From Micromonospora terminaliae (lineage in GTDB: Bacteria; Actinomycetota; Actinomycetes; Mycobacteriales; Micromonosporaceae): a stretch of DNA of 64,000 bases. The notes beneath the pieces were generated by a model. It did not search any database, was not told the DNA's origin, and saw only the letters and a list, made by a program, of their open reading frames with translations. The position numbers and the translations under genes were made by a program. The stretch covers positions 6,528,001 to 6,592,000 of the forward strand of contig NZ_CP045309.1 of assembly GCF_009671205.1 (NCBI RefSeq). The letters run 5' to 3'. Below, piece by piece: positions 7,386-17,204 of this stretch (positions within the stretch are counted from its first letter, which is position 1; each line of letters begins with the position of its first letter).

Positions 7386-8578
7386 TGGAGGGTACGGCCG
7401 GGGTCAGTGGGCACCGGCACGCGGACGAGTCACTGCTGGACAATCCGGACCGGCTGGCCGAGCAGGACCCGGGCGGGATGCTGCGGTTCACCGCCTCGGC
7501 CGGCGCGCAGGTCCGTGAGTCGGCGGCGCTGGCCGCCGAGGCGAACCTGACCGTGCTCGCCGACGAGGGCCGCCCGCGGGCGGTGGTCATCGCCGGCATC
7601 GGCACCGCCGGGCGTACGGGTGACGTGCTGGCCACGGTGGCCGGGCCGCGCTGCCCGGTGCCGGTGATCCCGCATCGCAGCGCCGGGGTGCCGGGCTGGG
7701 TCGGCGCCGCGGACGTGGTGATCGCGGTGAGCGCCTCCGGCCGCAGCCCCGAGGCGCTGGGCGCCGCCGAGGCCGCCCACCGGCGGGGTGCCCGGCTGGT
7801 GGCCGTGGGCGCCCCGGACTCGCAGCTCCAGTCGGTGGCCGAGCGGGCCCGCGCTCCGTTCATCCCGGTGCCCCGGCGCGCCCCGGCCCGGGCCAGTCTC
7901 TGGGCGCTCACCGTGCCGGTCCTGCTCGCCGCCCGTACGCTCGGGCTCGTGAAGGTCAACGAGGCGGACCTGGCCGAGACCGCGGCCCGGCTGGACGCCG
8001 ATGCCGACCGGTGCCGGCCCACCGCCGAGTCCTTCGTGAACCCGGCGAAGTCGCTGGCCCTGGGCCTCTCCGGCTCGATCCCGATCGTCTGGGGTTCGTC
8101 GCCCCTGGCCACCGTGGCGGCCCGCCGCTTCGGCGACACGCTGTCCGCCAACGCCCGCTACCCGGTGGTCACCGGCGCGCTGGGCGAGGCGGGCCGGGGC
8201 CGGGTGGGTCTCCTCGACGGCGTCTTCGGCGGCCTGGCCGAGGGGGAGCGCGACATCTTCGCCGACCCGGACGAGACCGACGGTGACGCCACCCGGCTGC
8301 GGCTGGTGCTGCTGCGCGACGGCGGCCTCAACGCCGAGGACGACACCGACGAGCCGCTGGCCGTCGAGGAGCGCCGCGCGGACGCGGTGCAGACCCTCGC
8401 CGAGCGGCGCGGGGTGCGCTGCGACGTGGTCACCGCGGAGGGCGGGTCCGCGCTGGAGCGGCTCGCCTCGTTGATGGCGGTGCCGGACTTCGCCTCGGTC
8501 TACCTCGCCCTGGCACACGGACTGGACCCGATGGCCGTGCCGGCCATCACCGAGATGAAGGAGCTGGCGAACCAGTGA
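7382..8578 (+). CDS. SIS-domain protein, bacterial phosphoglucose/phosphomannose isomerase family
   Basis: The 398-residue protein has a sugar-isomerase fold: GIGTAGRTGDVLA is a sugar-phosphate loop and VIAVSASGRSPE is a typical SIS Ser-rich loop. The C-terminal half fits the bact-PGI_C region (GSIPIVWGSSPLATVAARR, then a conserved His near AHGLDP). It may interconvert phosphosugars feeding mannose/GDP-mannose synthesis, as its neighbour manA does; substrate is not determined. ATG 7382 overlaps the Trm112 stop. Mycobacteria carry a homologous gene next to manA, which supports the family assignment. Confidence 0.85.
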   Translation: MMEGTAGVSGHRHADESLLDNPDRLAEQDPGGMLRFTASAGAQVRESAALAAEANLTVLADEGRPRAVVIAGIGTAGRTGDVLATVAGPRCPVPVIPHRSAGVPGWVGAADVVIAVSASGRSPEALGAAEAAHRRGARLVAVGAPDSQLQSVAERARAPFIPVPRRAPARASLWALTVPVLLAARTLGLVKVNEADLAETAARLDADADRCRPTAESFVNPAKSLALGLSGSIPIVWGSSPLATVAARRFGDTLSANARYPVVTGALGEAGRGRVGLLDGVFGGLAEGERDIFADPDETDGDATRLRLVLLRDGGLNAEDDTDEPLAVEERRADAVQTLAERRGVRCDVVTAEGGSALERLASLMAVPDFASVYLALAHGLDPMAVPAITEMKELANQ

Positions 8579-8606
8579 GCACGTGCGGCATCGGGCGGGG
8601 AGAGGC

Positions 8607-9620
8607 ATGAGCGCAAACGGTGGGACCCGGGCGATCGTCGCCGCCCTGGCGGCCAACGTCGGCATCGCCGTCACCAAGTTCATCGCGTTCCTGCTGACCG
8701 GCTCCTCGTCGATGCTGGCCGAGTCGATCCACTCGGTCGCCGACTCGGGCAACCAGGGCCTGCTGCTGCTCGGCGGCCGGCGGGCCAAGCGCGAGGCCAC
8801 CCCGGAACACCCGTTCGGGTACGGCCGGGAGCGCTACATCTACGCGTTCATCGTGGCGATCGTGCTGTTCAGCCTCGGTGGCCTCTTCGCGCTCTACGAG
8901 GCGTACCACAAGGCGCAGCACCCGGAGCCGATCACCAGCTGGCAGTGGGTGCCGGTGGCGGTGCTGGTGATCGCGATCGCCATGGAGAGCTTCTCGTTCC
9001 GCACCGCCATCAAGGAGTCCAACCACATCCGGGGCAACCAGTCCTGGGTGCGGTTCATCCGCCGGGCCAAGGCTCCTGAGCTGCCGGTGGTGCTGCTGGA
9101 GGACTTCGGCGCGCTGGTCGGTCTGGTCTTCGCGCTGTTCGGCGTGGGGATGACGCTGATCACCGGCAACGGGATCTGGGACGCGGCCGGCACCGCGATG
9201 ATCGGCGTACTGCTGGTGATCATCGCGATCACGCTGGCCATCGAGACCAAGAGCCTGCTGCTCGGCGAGGGCGCGGAACGCCACGATCTGGCGAAAATCG
9301 AGCGGGCCGTCACCGACGGGCCGGAGGTCGAGCGCATCATCCACATGAAGACGCTCTACCTGGGCCCGGAGGAGTTGATGGTCGCCGCGAAGATCGGGGT
9401 GCCGGCCTGCGAGACCGCCGAGGAGCTGGCCCGGGGGATCAACGCCGTCGAGGCGCGGATCCGCGCCGCCGTGCCGATCGCCCGGGTCATCTACCTGGAG
9501 CCGGACATCTACAGCGTGGCGGCGGACCGCGCGGGCACCGGGCAGGCCGCACACACCGCCGTCCCGCAGGCCGACACGGAGTCCGGCAGCGACGAGACCG
9601 CCGGACGGCCCGGGAGCTGA
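8607..9620 (+). CDS. Cation diffusion facilitator family transporter
   Basis: The 337-residue protein has a CDF-type transmembrane core. The first helix runs from AANVGIAVTKFIAFLLTG into the motif MLAESIHSVADSGNQ, whose His and Asp are typical metal ligands. Further helices follow, and a cytoplasmic C-terminal domain (GPEVERIIHMKTLYLGPEELMVAAK) resembles CDF dimerisation domains. It should export Zn2+, Fe2+ or a similar divalent metal in exchange for protons. ATG 8607 follows GGGGAGAGG. It lies between the SIS gene and manA; the specific metal cannot be read from the sequence. Confidence 0.88.
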   Translation: MSANGGTRAIVAALAANVGIAVTKFIAFLLTGSSSMLAESIHSVADSGNQGLLLLGGRRAKREATPEHPFGYGRERYIYAFIVAIVLFSLGGLFALYEAYHKAQHPEPITSWQWVPVAVLVIAIAMESFSFRTAIKESNHIRGNQSWVRFIRRAKAPELPVVLLEDFGALVGLVFALFGVGMTLITGNGIWDAAGTAMIGVLLVIIAITLAIETKSLLLGEGAERHDLAKIERAVTDGPEVERIIHMKTLYLGPEELMVAAKIGVPACETAEELARGINAVEARIRAAVPIARVIYLEPDIYSVAADRAGTGQAAHTAVPQADTESGSDETAGRPGS

Positions 9621-9622
9621 CC

Positions 9623-10774
9623 GTGGAGCTGTTGCAGGGCCGGATCCGGGACTACGCCTGGGGTTCCCGCACCGCGATCGCCGAGTTGCAGGGGCGCCCG
9701 GTGCCGAGCGCCGGGCCGGAGGCCGAGCTGTGGCTGGGCGCCCACCCGGGCGCCCCGGCCACGGTGGACAGGGCGGGCAACCCGGTCGACCTCACCGACC
9801 TGCTGGTCGCCGAGCCGGCGCACTGGCTGGGCGAGCACCTGGTCGGCCGCTTCGGCACCCGGCTGCCGTTCCTGCTGAAGGTGCTGGCGGCGGACGCCCC
9901 GCTGAGCCTCCAGGCCCATCCGGACGCCGAGCAGGCCCGGGCCGGGTACGCCGCGGACGCGGACCGGGTGAACTACGTCGACCCGTACCACAAGCCGGAG
10001 CTGCTGGTCGCGCTCTCGGAGTTCGAGGCGCTCTGCGGGTTCCGCGACCCGGCCGCGTCGGCGGCGGCGATCGCCGCGTTCGGCGTACCCGCGCTGGAGC
10101 CGGTGGTGGCGGCGCTGCGCACCGGGCCGGCGGGGCTGCGCGAGGCCGTACGCCTGCTGTTGAGCTGGCCGGCGGCGGAGCGTGCCGGGCTGGTGGCGGA
10201 CGTGCTGGCGGCGGAGGCCGCCGGGCCGGACGCCGAGCTGGCCCGCGCCCTGGCGGTCGACTACCCGGTCGACCCGGGCGTGGTGGTGGCGCTGCTGCTG
10301 CACCACGTCCGGCTGGCGCCGGGCGAGGCGATCTGGATGCCGGCCGGCAACCTGCACGCCTACCTGCGCGGCACCGGCGTGGAGATCATGGCGGCCAGCG
10401 ACAACGTGCTGCGCGGTGGGCTCACCCCGAAGCGGGTGGACGTGGACGAGCTGCTGCGGGTGCTGCGCTTCGAGGTGCTCGACGAGCCGGTGGTACGGCC
10501 GGAGCCGGTGGCGCCCGGGGTGGTGACCTGGCCGGTGCCGGTGGAGGACTTCGCGCTGCACCGGGTCGAGGTGACCCCCGGCGGCCCGGAGGCGCGGCTG
10601 GCGCTGCCCGGCCCGCGGGTGGTGCTCTGCCGCGCCGGCAAGCTCGTCGTGGACGACGGGGTGGGCCGGGTCACCCTGGCGGCCGGTCAGGCGGCGATCG
10701 GCGCCGCGGCGGGCGGCCCCCTGGTGCTCGGCGGCGACGGCGAGGCGTTCGTCGCCACCGCCGGCGTGCGCTGA
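9623..10774 (+). CDS. manA: Mannose-6-phosphate isomerase, class I
   Basis: Type I phosphomannose isomerase (383 residues) interconverting fructose-6-phosphate and mannose-6-phosphate for GDP-mannose and glycan synthesis. Family motifs are clear: RIRDYAWGSRTAI at the N-terminus, AELWLGAHP, LQAHPD (zinc-ligand His), YKPELLVAL (substrate/zinc region) and GNLHAYLRGTGVEIMAASDN. GTG 9623 begins two bases after the CDF stop, with GGAG overlapping the end of that gene, so co-transcription is likely. Length and motif order are normal for the family. Confidence 0.93.
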   Translation: MELLQGRIRDYAWGSRTAIAELQGRPVPSAGPEAELWLGAHPGAPATVDRAGNPVDLTDLLVAEPAHWLGEHLVGRFGTRLPFLLKVLAADAPLSLQAHPDAEQARAGYAADADRVNYVDPYHKPELLVALSEFEALCGFRDPAASAAAIAAFGVPALEPVVAALRTGPAGLREAVRLLLSWPAAERAGLVADVLAAEAAGPDAELARALAVDYPVDPGVVVALLLHHVRLAPGEAIWMPAGNLHAYLRGTGVEIMAASDNVLRGGLTPKRVDVDELLRVLRFEVLDEPVVRPEPVAPGVVTWPVPVEDFALHRVEVTPGGPEARLALPGPRVVLCRAGKLVVDDGVGRVTLAAGQAAIGAAAGGPLVLGGDGEAFVATAGVR

Positions 10775-10815
10775 CCCGGGCCCAACCCCGGCAAGTCCGA
10801 CTTTCCCGAAACCGC

Positions 10816-10844
10816 TTGACGCCGTCGTGACGCGGTGTGACTCT
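10816..10844 (+). promoter_or_regulatory. Putative promoter for ahcY leader
   Basis: TTGACG (10816-10821) is spaced 17 bases from GACTCT (10839-10844). The -10 match is weak. A start near 10850 would give a 5' leader of about 220 bases, consistent with the structured RNA downstream. Confidence 0.4.
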
Positions 10845-10849
10845 ATGGG

Positions 10850-11035
10850 TACGCAGCGTTGTCGCGACGAAGGTCCGGTAACGCGCGGGGGAACCAAACC
10901 GGGGGGATGCACGGGGCGGCCGGGCCGTGAGCGGAAAGTCCGTTCACGACCGACCGCCCCGTGCGCTGTCCGCCGACCGGACCACGGCGCCCGTCGGCCA
11001 ACCGGGCACGGGAGCGGAAGCCCACGCGCGTAAGG
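10850..11035 (+). ncRNA. Structured ahcY leader, possible diverged ydaO-type riboswitch
   Basis: Three nested helices can form: GGTCCGGT (10872-10879) with ACCGGACC (10976-10983); an 11-bp helix 10909-10919 with 10954-10964; and GTGAGCGGA (10927-10935) with TCCGTTCAC (10939-10947). The segment GGGGGAACCAAACCGGGG (from 10887) looks like the 5' core of ydaO/yuaA c-di-AMP riboswitches. GCCCGTCGGCCAACC near 10989 differs at two places from the GCCCGUCAGCUAACC-like 3' core I remember. The 5' GGGGUGAAUC-type element is not clean. The structure is directly visible; the ligand class is a guess. Confidence 0.35.
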
Positions 11036-11073
11036 TGGAAGGCTGCGCAGCACATCCTTCGACAGGAGCTTCC

Positions 11074-12573
<1,500 letters not shown>

Positions 12574-12585
12574 GTTCCGCGCCCG

Positions 12586-12630
12586 GAGGGGACCGGAGGC
12601 GGCCGCCGCGCGGCCGTCCCGGTCCCCTTC
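12586..12630 (+). terminator. Terminator hairpin after ahcY
   Basis: GGGGACCGG (12588-12596) and CCGGTCCCC (12619-12627) flank an inner GC-rich hairpin, beginning about 15 bases after the stop codon and followed by TTC. There is no long T run, which is usual for actinobacterial terminators. Confidence 0.7.
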
Positions 12631-12749
12631 GCGTACGCGGGGCGAAGCGGCGGTGAGCTGCGCGTGTCGGGCTGCGGACGGTTCGGGTGATGTGGCCTTG
12701 AACAACTTGACGGCCGACCCGATCAGGAGGAAGGTATGGCTGCCCTAAG

Positions 12750-12768
12750 TTAACTGAGGCGTGCCTTA
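12750..12768 (+). promoter_or_regulatory. Putative DtxR/IdeR-type iron box upstream of efeU
   Basis: TTAACTGAGGCGTGCCTTA matches 12 of 19 positions of the TTAGGTTAGGCTCACCTAA-type iron box, and the conserved AGGC core and CCT are kept. It lies 17 bases before the efeU start. Repression by an iron-loaded DtxR-family regulator is inferred from this match and the function of the operon. Confidence 0.5.
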
Positions 12769-12785
12769 CCGACTACGGAGTACCG

Positions 12786-13706
12786 ATGTTCGCCACGTAC
12801 CTGATCGGCCTGCGGGAGGGCCTGGAAGCGACCCTGGTGGTCAGCATCCTGGTCGCCTTCCTGGTGAAGTCGAATCGCCGCAACCGGCTGCCGCAGGTGT
12901 GGCTCGGTGTCGGCGGCGCCATCGCGCTGTCGGTGCTGTTCGGCTGGCTGATCGAGTACACCTCGACCTCGCTGCTCCAGACCTCGGAGTCGCGGGAACT
13001 CTTCGACGCCGTCACCTCGGTGGCCGCCGTCGTCTTCGTCACCTGGATGATCTTCTGGATGCGCAAGGCGGCCCGGACCATCGCCGGGGAGCTGCGGGGC
13101 AAGCTCACCGAGGCCCTCGCCGTCGGCGCGTTCGCGGTGGCCGGCATGGCGTTCCTCGCGGTCATCCGGGAGGGCCTGGAGACCGCCCTGATCTTCTACT
13201 CCGCCGCGAAGAGCACGGCCGGCGACACCGTCCGCGACGCGATGTTCGCTCTGGTCGGTGGCATCCTCACCGCGGTGGTACTCGGCTTCCTGCTCTACCG
13301 CAGCGCCGTCAAGCTCAACCTCAGCAAGTTCTTCACCTGGACCGGGGCGTTGCTGATCCTGGTCGCCGCCGGCATCTTCAAGTACGGCGTGCACGACTTC
13401 CAGGAGGCCGGCGTGCTGCCCGGCCTGAACCAGCATGCCTTCGACATCTCCGGGGTGCTCGACCCGAGCACCTGGTACGCGGCCCTGCTCAGCGGCATGT
13501 TCAACATCACGCCTACGCCGAGTGTGCTGGAGATGGTCGCCTGGGTGGCGTACGGGATCCCGGTGCTCGTGCTCTTCCTGCGCAAGCCGGCCGCCCCGGC
13601 CCGGCCCGCCGCCCCCGCCGCCCCGCCGGCCACCGAGGCCGCGAGCACGCCGGCCGGGCCCGCCGCCACCGAGGCTTCCACCGACACCGCGCCCCAGCGC
13701 GCCTGA
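12786..13706 (+). CDS. efeU: EfeU-type ferrous/ferric iron permease (FTR1 family)
   Basis: The 306-residue membrane protein is the permease of the EfeUOB iron importer. Two REGLE motifs, the hallmark of FTR1 permeases, are present (LIGLREGLEATL in helix 1 and AVIREGLETALIF in helix 4), with about seven transmembrane helices. The tail after residue 270 is Ala/Pro-rich and probably disordered. ATG 12786 has GGAG five bases upstream. It heads the efeUOB operon and sits directly behind the putative iron box. Confidence 0.93.
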   Translation: MFATYLIGLREGLEATLVVSILVAFLVKSNRRNRLPQVWLGVGGAIALSVLFGWLIEYTSTSLLQTSESRELFDAVTSVAAVVFVTWMIFWMRKAARTIAGELRGKLTEALAVGAFAVAGMAFLAVIREGLETALIFYSAAKSTAGDTVRDAMFALVGGILTAVVLGFLLYRSAVKLNLSKFFTWTGALLILVAAGIFKYGVHDFQEAGVLPGLNQHAFDISGVLDPSTWYAALLSGMFNITPTPSVLEMVAWVAYGIPVLVLFLRKPAAPARPAAPAAPPATEAASTPAGPAATEASTDTAPQRA

Positions 13707-13734
13707 CCCGCCCGTTTCCGAGGAGACACCACCG

Positions 13735-14865
13735 ATGCGTACCACTCGACTCGTCGTGCCCGCTGCCGCCGGGGTGCTCGCCGTCGCCGGACTGGCCGGT
13801 TGCGGGGGCGGTGACGACTCCGGCGCCAAGGCCGGCGGCCCGATCGCCGTCAAGGCCACCGACAGCGCCTGCGAGGTCGACAGCACCGAGATCGAGGCCG
13901 GCCAGGTGACCTTCAAGGTGACCAACTCCGGGTCCAAGGTCAACGAGTTCTACGTCTACGCCGCCGGCGACCGGGTGATGGGCGAGGTCGAGAACATCGC
14001 TCCCGGGCTGAGCCGCGAGCTGCGCGTCGAACTGCCCGCCGGCACGTACGAGACCGCCTGCAAGCCCGGCATGAGCGGCCGCGGCATCCGGGGCGCGCTG
14101 AAGGTCAGCGGCACCGTCGCGACCGTCGCCCCCGACGCGGCCCTCAGCCAGGCCACCGCCAGCTACCAGCGCTACGTGCAGAGCCAGACCGCCGCGCTGC
14201 TCACGAAGACCGAGGAGTTCGTGGCCGCGGTCAAGGCCAACGACGTGGCCAAGGCCAAGGACCTGTACCCGGTGGCCCGCACCTACTGGGAGCGGATCGA
14301 GCCGGTCGCCGAGAGCTTCGGCGACCTCGACCCGAAGATCGACGGCCGCGAGGAGGTCGTCGAGGAGGGCATGCAGTTCACCGGCTTCCACCGCATCGAG
14401 AAGGACCTGTGGACCACCGGCGACGTCAGCAAGGACGGCGCCATCGCCGACCAGCTCCTCGTCGACGTGAAGGCGATCGTGGCCAAGGCCAACGCCGAGA
14501 AGCTCACCCCGCTCCAGCTCGCCAACGGCGCCAAGGCGCTCCTCGACGAGGTCGCCAGCGGCAAGATCACCGGCGAGGAGGAGCGGTACTCGCACACCGA
14601 CCTCTGGGACTTCAACGCCAACCTGGAGGGCTCGAAGGCGGCCATCGCCGCGCTGCGCCCCGCCCTGGAACAGCGCTCGCCCGACCTGGTCAAGCAGCTC
14701 GACAGTGAGTTCGCCGCCGTCGAGACCGCCCTCGGCAAGCACCGCGCCGGGGACGGCTGGAAGCTGCACACCCAGCTCAGCAAGGCCGAGCTCAAGGAAC
14801 TGTCCGACAGCATCAACGCCCTGGCCGAGCCGATCAGCAAGGTGGCCGCGGTCGTCGCCCGATGA
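13735..14865 (+). CDS. efeO: EfeO-type periplasmic/lipoprotein iron-binding component
   Basis: The 376-residue lipoprotein (lipobox LAGC, Cys23) is the extracytoplasmic partner of EfeU. An N-terminal cupredoxin-like domain (about 40-125) contains FKVTNSGSKVNEFYVY. The C-terminal domain is the M75/imelysin type, with the metal-site motif GFHRIEKDLW (HxxE). It probably captures iron and hands it to the permease. ATG 13735 has GGAGA upstream, 28 bases after efeU, and the gene ends overlapping a possible early start of efeB. Confidence 0.92.
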   Translation: MRTTRLVVPAAAGVLAVAGLAGCGGGDDSGAKAGGPIAVKATDSACEVDSTEIEAGQVTFKVTNSGSKVNEFYVYAAGDRVMGEVENIAPGLSRELRVELPAGTYETACKPGMSGRGIRGALKVSGTVATVAPDAALSQATASYQRYVQSQTAALLTKTEEFVAAVKANDVAKAKDLYPVARTYWERIEPVAESFGDLDPKIDGREEVVEEGMQFTGFHRIEKDLWTTGDVSKDGAIADQLLVDVKAIVAKANAEKLTPLQLANGAKALLDEVASGKITGEEERYSHTDLWDFNANLEGSKAAIAALRPALEQRSPDLVKQLDSEFAAVETALGKHRAGDGWKLHTQLSKAELKELSDSINALAEPISKVAAVVAR

Positions 14866-14888
14866 CGACCGGGTCCGGAGGTGACGTG

Positions 14889-16190
14889 ATGAGCGAGCCG
14901 AGCACCGACGAGCCGACCCGCGGGACCGGGGTGTCCCGGCGCCGGGCCATCACCCTGGCCGGAGCCGGCGTGGCCGGCGTCGCCGGGGTGGCGGTCGGCG
15001 CGGGCGCCCTGTTCGGCGGCGGCGACCAGGCGTCCGCCACCGAGACGGCGGCCGGCGCGGTCCCGTTCCACGGCGAGCACCAGGCCGGCATCGTGACCCC
15101 GGCCCAGGACCGGCTGCACTTCGTCGCCTTCGACGTCGTCACCAAGGACCGGGCCCGGCTCGTCGCGCTGCTCCAGGAGTGGACCGCCGCCGCGGCCCGG
15201 ATGACCGCCGGCAAGGACGCCGGGCTCATCGGCGCGGTCGACGGCATGCCGGAGGCCCCGCCGGACGACACCGGCGAGGCGCTCGGGCTGCCCCCGTCGC
15301 AGCTCACCATCACCGTCGGCTTCGGACCGACGCTGTTCCGCGACGCCCAGGGCCGCGACCGGTTCGGCATCGCCGCGAAGCGGCCCGCGGCCCTGGCCGA
15401 CCTGCCGCACTTCGCCGGTGACGCGCTCAAGCCCGAGCTCTCCGGCGGCGACATCTGCGTCCAGGCCTGCGCCAACGACCCGCAGGTGGCGGTGCACGCC
15501 ATCCGCAACCTGGCCCGGATCGGCATGGGCGTGGTCAGCGTCCGCTGGTCCCAGCTCGGCTTCGGGCGCACCTCGTCGACGTCGCGGGGGCAGGCCACCC
15601 CGCGCAACCTGTTCGGCTTCAAGGACGGCACCGCGAACCTCAAGGCCGAGGAGACCGACCTGCTGCGCGAGCAGCTGTGGGCGCAGCCCGGCGACGGCGC
15701 CGACTGGATGACCGGCGGGTCCTACGTGGTCACCCGCAAGATCCGGATGCTGGTCGAGACGTGGGACCGCAGCCCGCTGGCCGAGCAGGAGATGATCGTC
15801 GGTCGCACCAAGGGCAGCGGCGCGCCGCTCGGCAAGCGCGCCGAGTTCGACGAGCCGGACTTCGCCGCCAAGGGCGACGACGGCGAGCCGGTGATCGCCG
15901 AGACCGCCCACGTCCGGCTCGCCCACCCGGACCAGAATGACGGCGCGCGCCTGCTGCGCCGCGGCTACAACTTCGTGGACGGCTCGGACGGGCTGGGCCG
16001 GCTCGACGCCGGGCTCTTCTTCATCGCGTACCAGCGGGACCCGCGCAAGCAGTTCGTGCCGATCCAGACGCGGCTGGCCCGCAACGACGCCATGAACGAA
16101 TACCTGCGGCACGTCTCCAGCGGCCTGTTCGCCTGCCCGCCCGGTGTCCGCGACGCCGCCGACTGGTGGGGCCGGGCGCTCTTCTCCTGA
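14889..16190 (+). CDS. efeB: EfeB, DyP-type heme peroxidase, Tat-exported
   Basis: The 433-residue protein is the third component of the EfeUOB system, a dye-decolourising-type peroxidase proposed to act on heme or to oxidise ferrous iron outside the membrane. The N-terminus has a Tat motif (SRRRAITLAG) followed by a hydrophobic stretch. The DyP signature GFKDGTAN supplies the distal Asp, and the second half carries the heme-binding fold. ATG 14889 is chosen because GGAGGTGA ends four bases upstream; an in-frame ATG at 14862 overlaps the efeO stop but has no comparable ribosome site. Confidence 0.92.
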   Translation: MSEPSTDEPTRGTGVSRRRAITLAGAGVAGVAGVAVGAGALFGGGDQASATETAAGAVPFHGEHQAGIVTPAQDRLHFVAFDVVTKDRARLVALLQEWTAAAARMTAGKDAGLIGAVDGMPEAPPDDTGEALGLPPSQLTITVGFGPTLFRDAQGRDRFGIAAKRPAALADLPHFAGDALKPELSGGDICVQACANDPQVAVHAIRNLARIGMGVVSVRWSQLGFGRTSSTSRGQATPRNLFGFKDGTANLKAEETDLLREQLWAQPGDGADWMTGGSYVVTRKIRMLVETWDRSPLAEQEMIVGRTKGSGAPLGKRAEFDEPDFAAKGDDGEPVIAETAHVRLAHPDQNDGARLLRRGYNFVDGSDGLGRLDAGLFFIAYQRDPRKQFVPIQTRLARNDAMNEYLRHVSSGLFACPPGVRDAADWWGRALFS

Positions 16191-16194
16191 CCGG

Positions 16195-17178
16195 TCAGCG
16201 CCTCGCGTCGAGCGAGGTGGGCTGTCCGCGTACCGGATCGGGTCGGGTGGGGACGGTGGGTGCCGGCGCGGCGGGCCGCAACGGGGTCGCAGCCGGCGCG
16301 GCCACGGGCGCGGGCGCCAGCTCCGGCCACAGCGTGGCGGTGACCGCCCGGGTGCGGCCCAGCCGGTACGCGGCGCGCCTGCCCCGCTCGGCCAGCACGG
16401 CGGCCAGGTACGCCGGTTCGGGCGCGGCCCACGGCGGGGGCGGGGAGGTGACCGCCGCGACCTCGGCCCACAGGTCCCGGCCCAGCCGGAGCCGGTCCGG
16501 CTGCGCGAGCTGGTGCAGGCGGGCCAGGTACTGCCGGACGGCCAGCGCCAGCCCGTCGTCCAGCCGGGTCAGGTCGAGGGTGCCGGCCCAGCCGACCAGC
16601 GGCGGCACGGGCGGCGGGGCCGGCCGCCACGCTCCGACGCTGCGGGTGTGCACCACGAGGGTCCCGGCCACGAGGTCGCCGAGCCGCCGCCCGCGCGGGT
16701 CGGACAGCATCACGGTCACGCTCGCCGCCCAGCTCAGCAGCGGCAGCACCAGCCCCGGCCACTCGACCGCCACGCCCACCAGCGCGCGGGTCAGCGACTG
16801 GCCGATCCCGACCGGGCCGCCGTCGGCGCGCACCACCCGCAGCCCCACGGCCAGCTTGCCGAGCGTGCGGCCGCGGGCGAAGCGCTCCATGAGCACCGGG
16901 TAGCCGACGAGCACGAGCACCACCAGCACGAGCTGCATCCCGCCGGCCAGCGCGGCGTCCATGACGTCCCCCGGCAGGCTCACCACCAGCAGCGACAGCG
17001 CCGTGCCGAGCAGCAGCGCCACCACGAGCTGGGCCACGAGATCGATCAGCAGGGCGAGCACCCGGGAGCCGAGCCGGGCCGCCCGCACGTCCAGCTCCAC
17101 GGCCTCGCCGCTGACCAGACCGGCGTCGGCCCACGGTGCCGGAGGTGGTGGTTGCGCGCGCACTCGGACAGTGAACAC
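16195..17178 (-). CDS. RDD family membrane protein
   Basis: The 327-residue protein has an N-terminal RDD domain: AARLGSRVLALLIDLVAQ gives the Arg-Asp pattern in the first helix, then GRTLGKLAVGLRVVRADG and DPRGRRLGDLVAGT in later parts. About four transmembrane helices lie within residues 35-190, and the C-terminal 140 residues form a cytoplasmic, Pro-rich tail. Function is unknown. It is divergent from the SpoIIM gene, with only 26 bases between starts; RDD, SpoIIM, MoxR and DUF58 genes commonly cluster in Actinobacteria. The end is convergent with efeB. Confidence 0.87.
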   Translation of the reverse strand: MFTVRVRAQPPPPAPWADAGLVSGEAVELDVRAARLGSRVLALLIDLVAQLVVALLLGTALSLLVVSLPGDVMDAALAGGMQLVLVVLVLVGYPVLMERFARGRTLGKLAVGLRVVRADGGPVGIGQSLTRALVGVAVEWPGLVLPLLSWAASVTVMLSDPRGRRLGDLVAGTLVVHTRSVGAWRPAPPPVPPLVGWAGTLDLTRLDDGLALAVRQYLARLHQLAQPDRLRLGRDLWAEVAAVTSPPPPWAAPEPAYLAAVLAERGRRAAYRLGRTRAVTATLWPELAPAPVAAPAATPLRPAAPAPTVPTRPDPVRGQPTSLDARR

Positions 17179-17204
17179 TATGGGCGCCGGACGGGGGAGG
17201 ACGA

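Noticed and set aside
10850-11035. SAH riboswitch upstream of ahcY
   Set aside because: The GAGGNGCGYUGC and CAGGCUCGG elements I remember for SAH riboswitches are absent; a ydaO-like or new element fits better.
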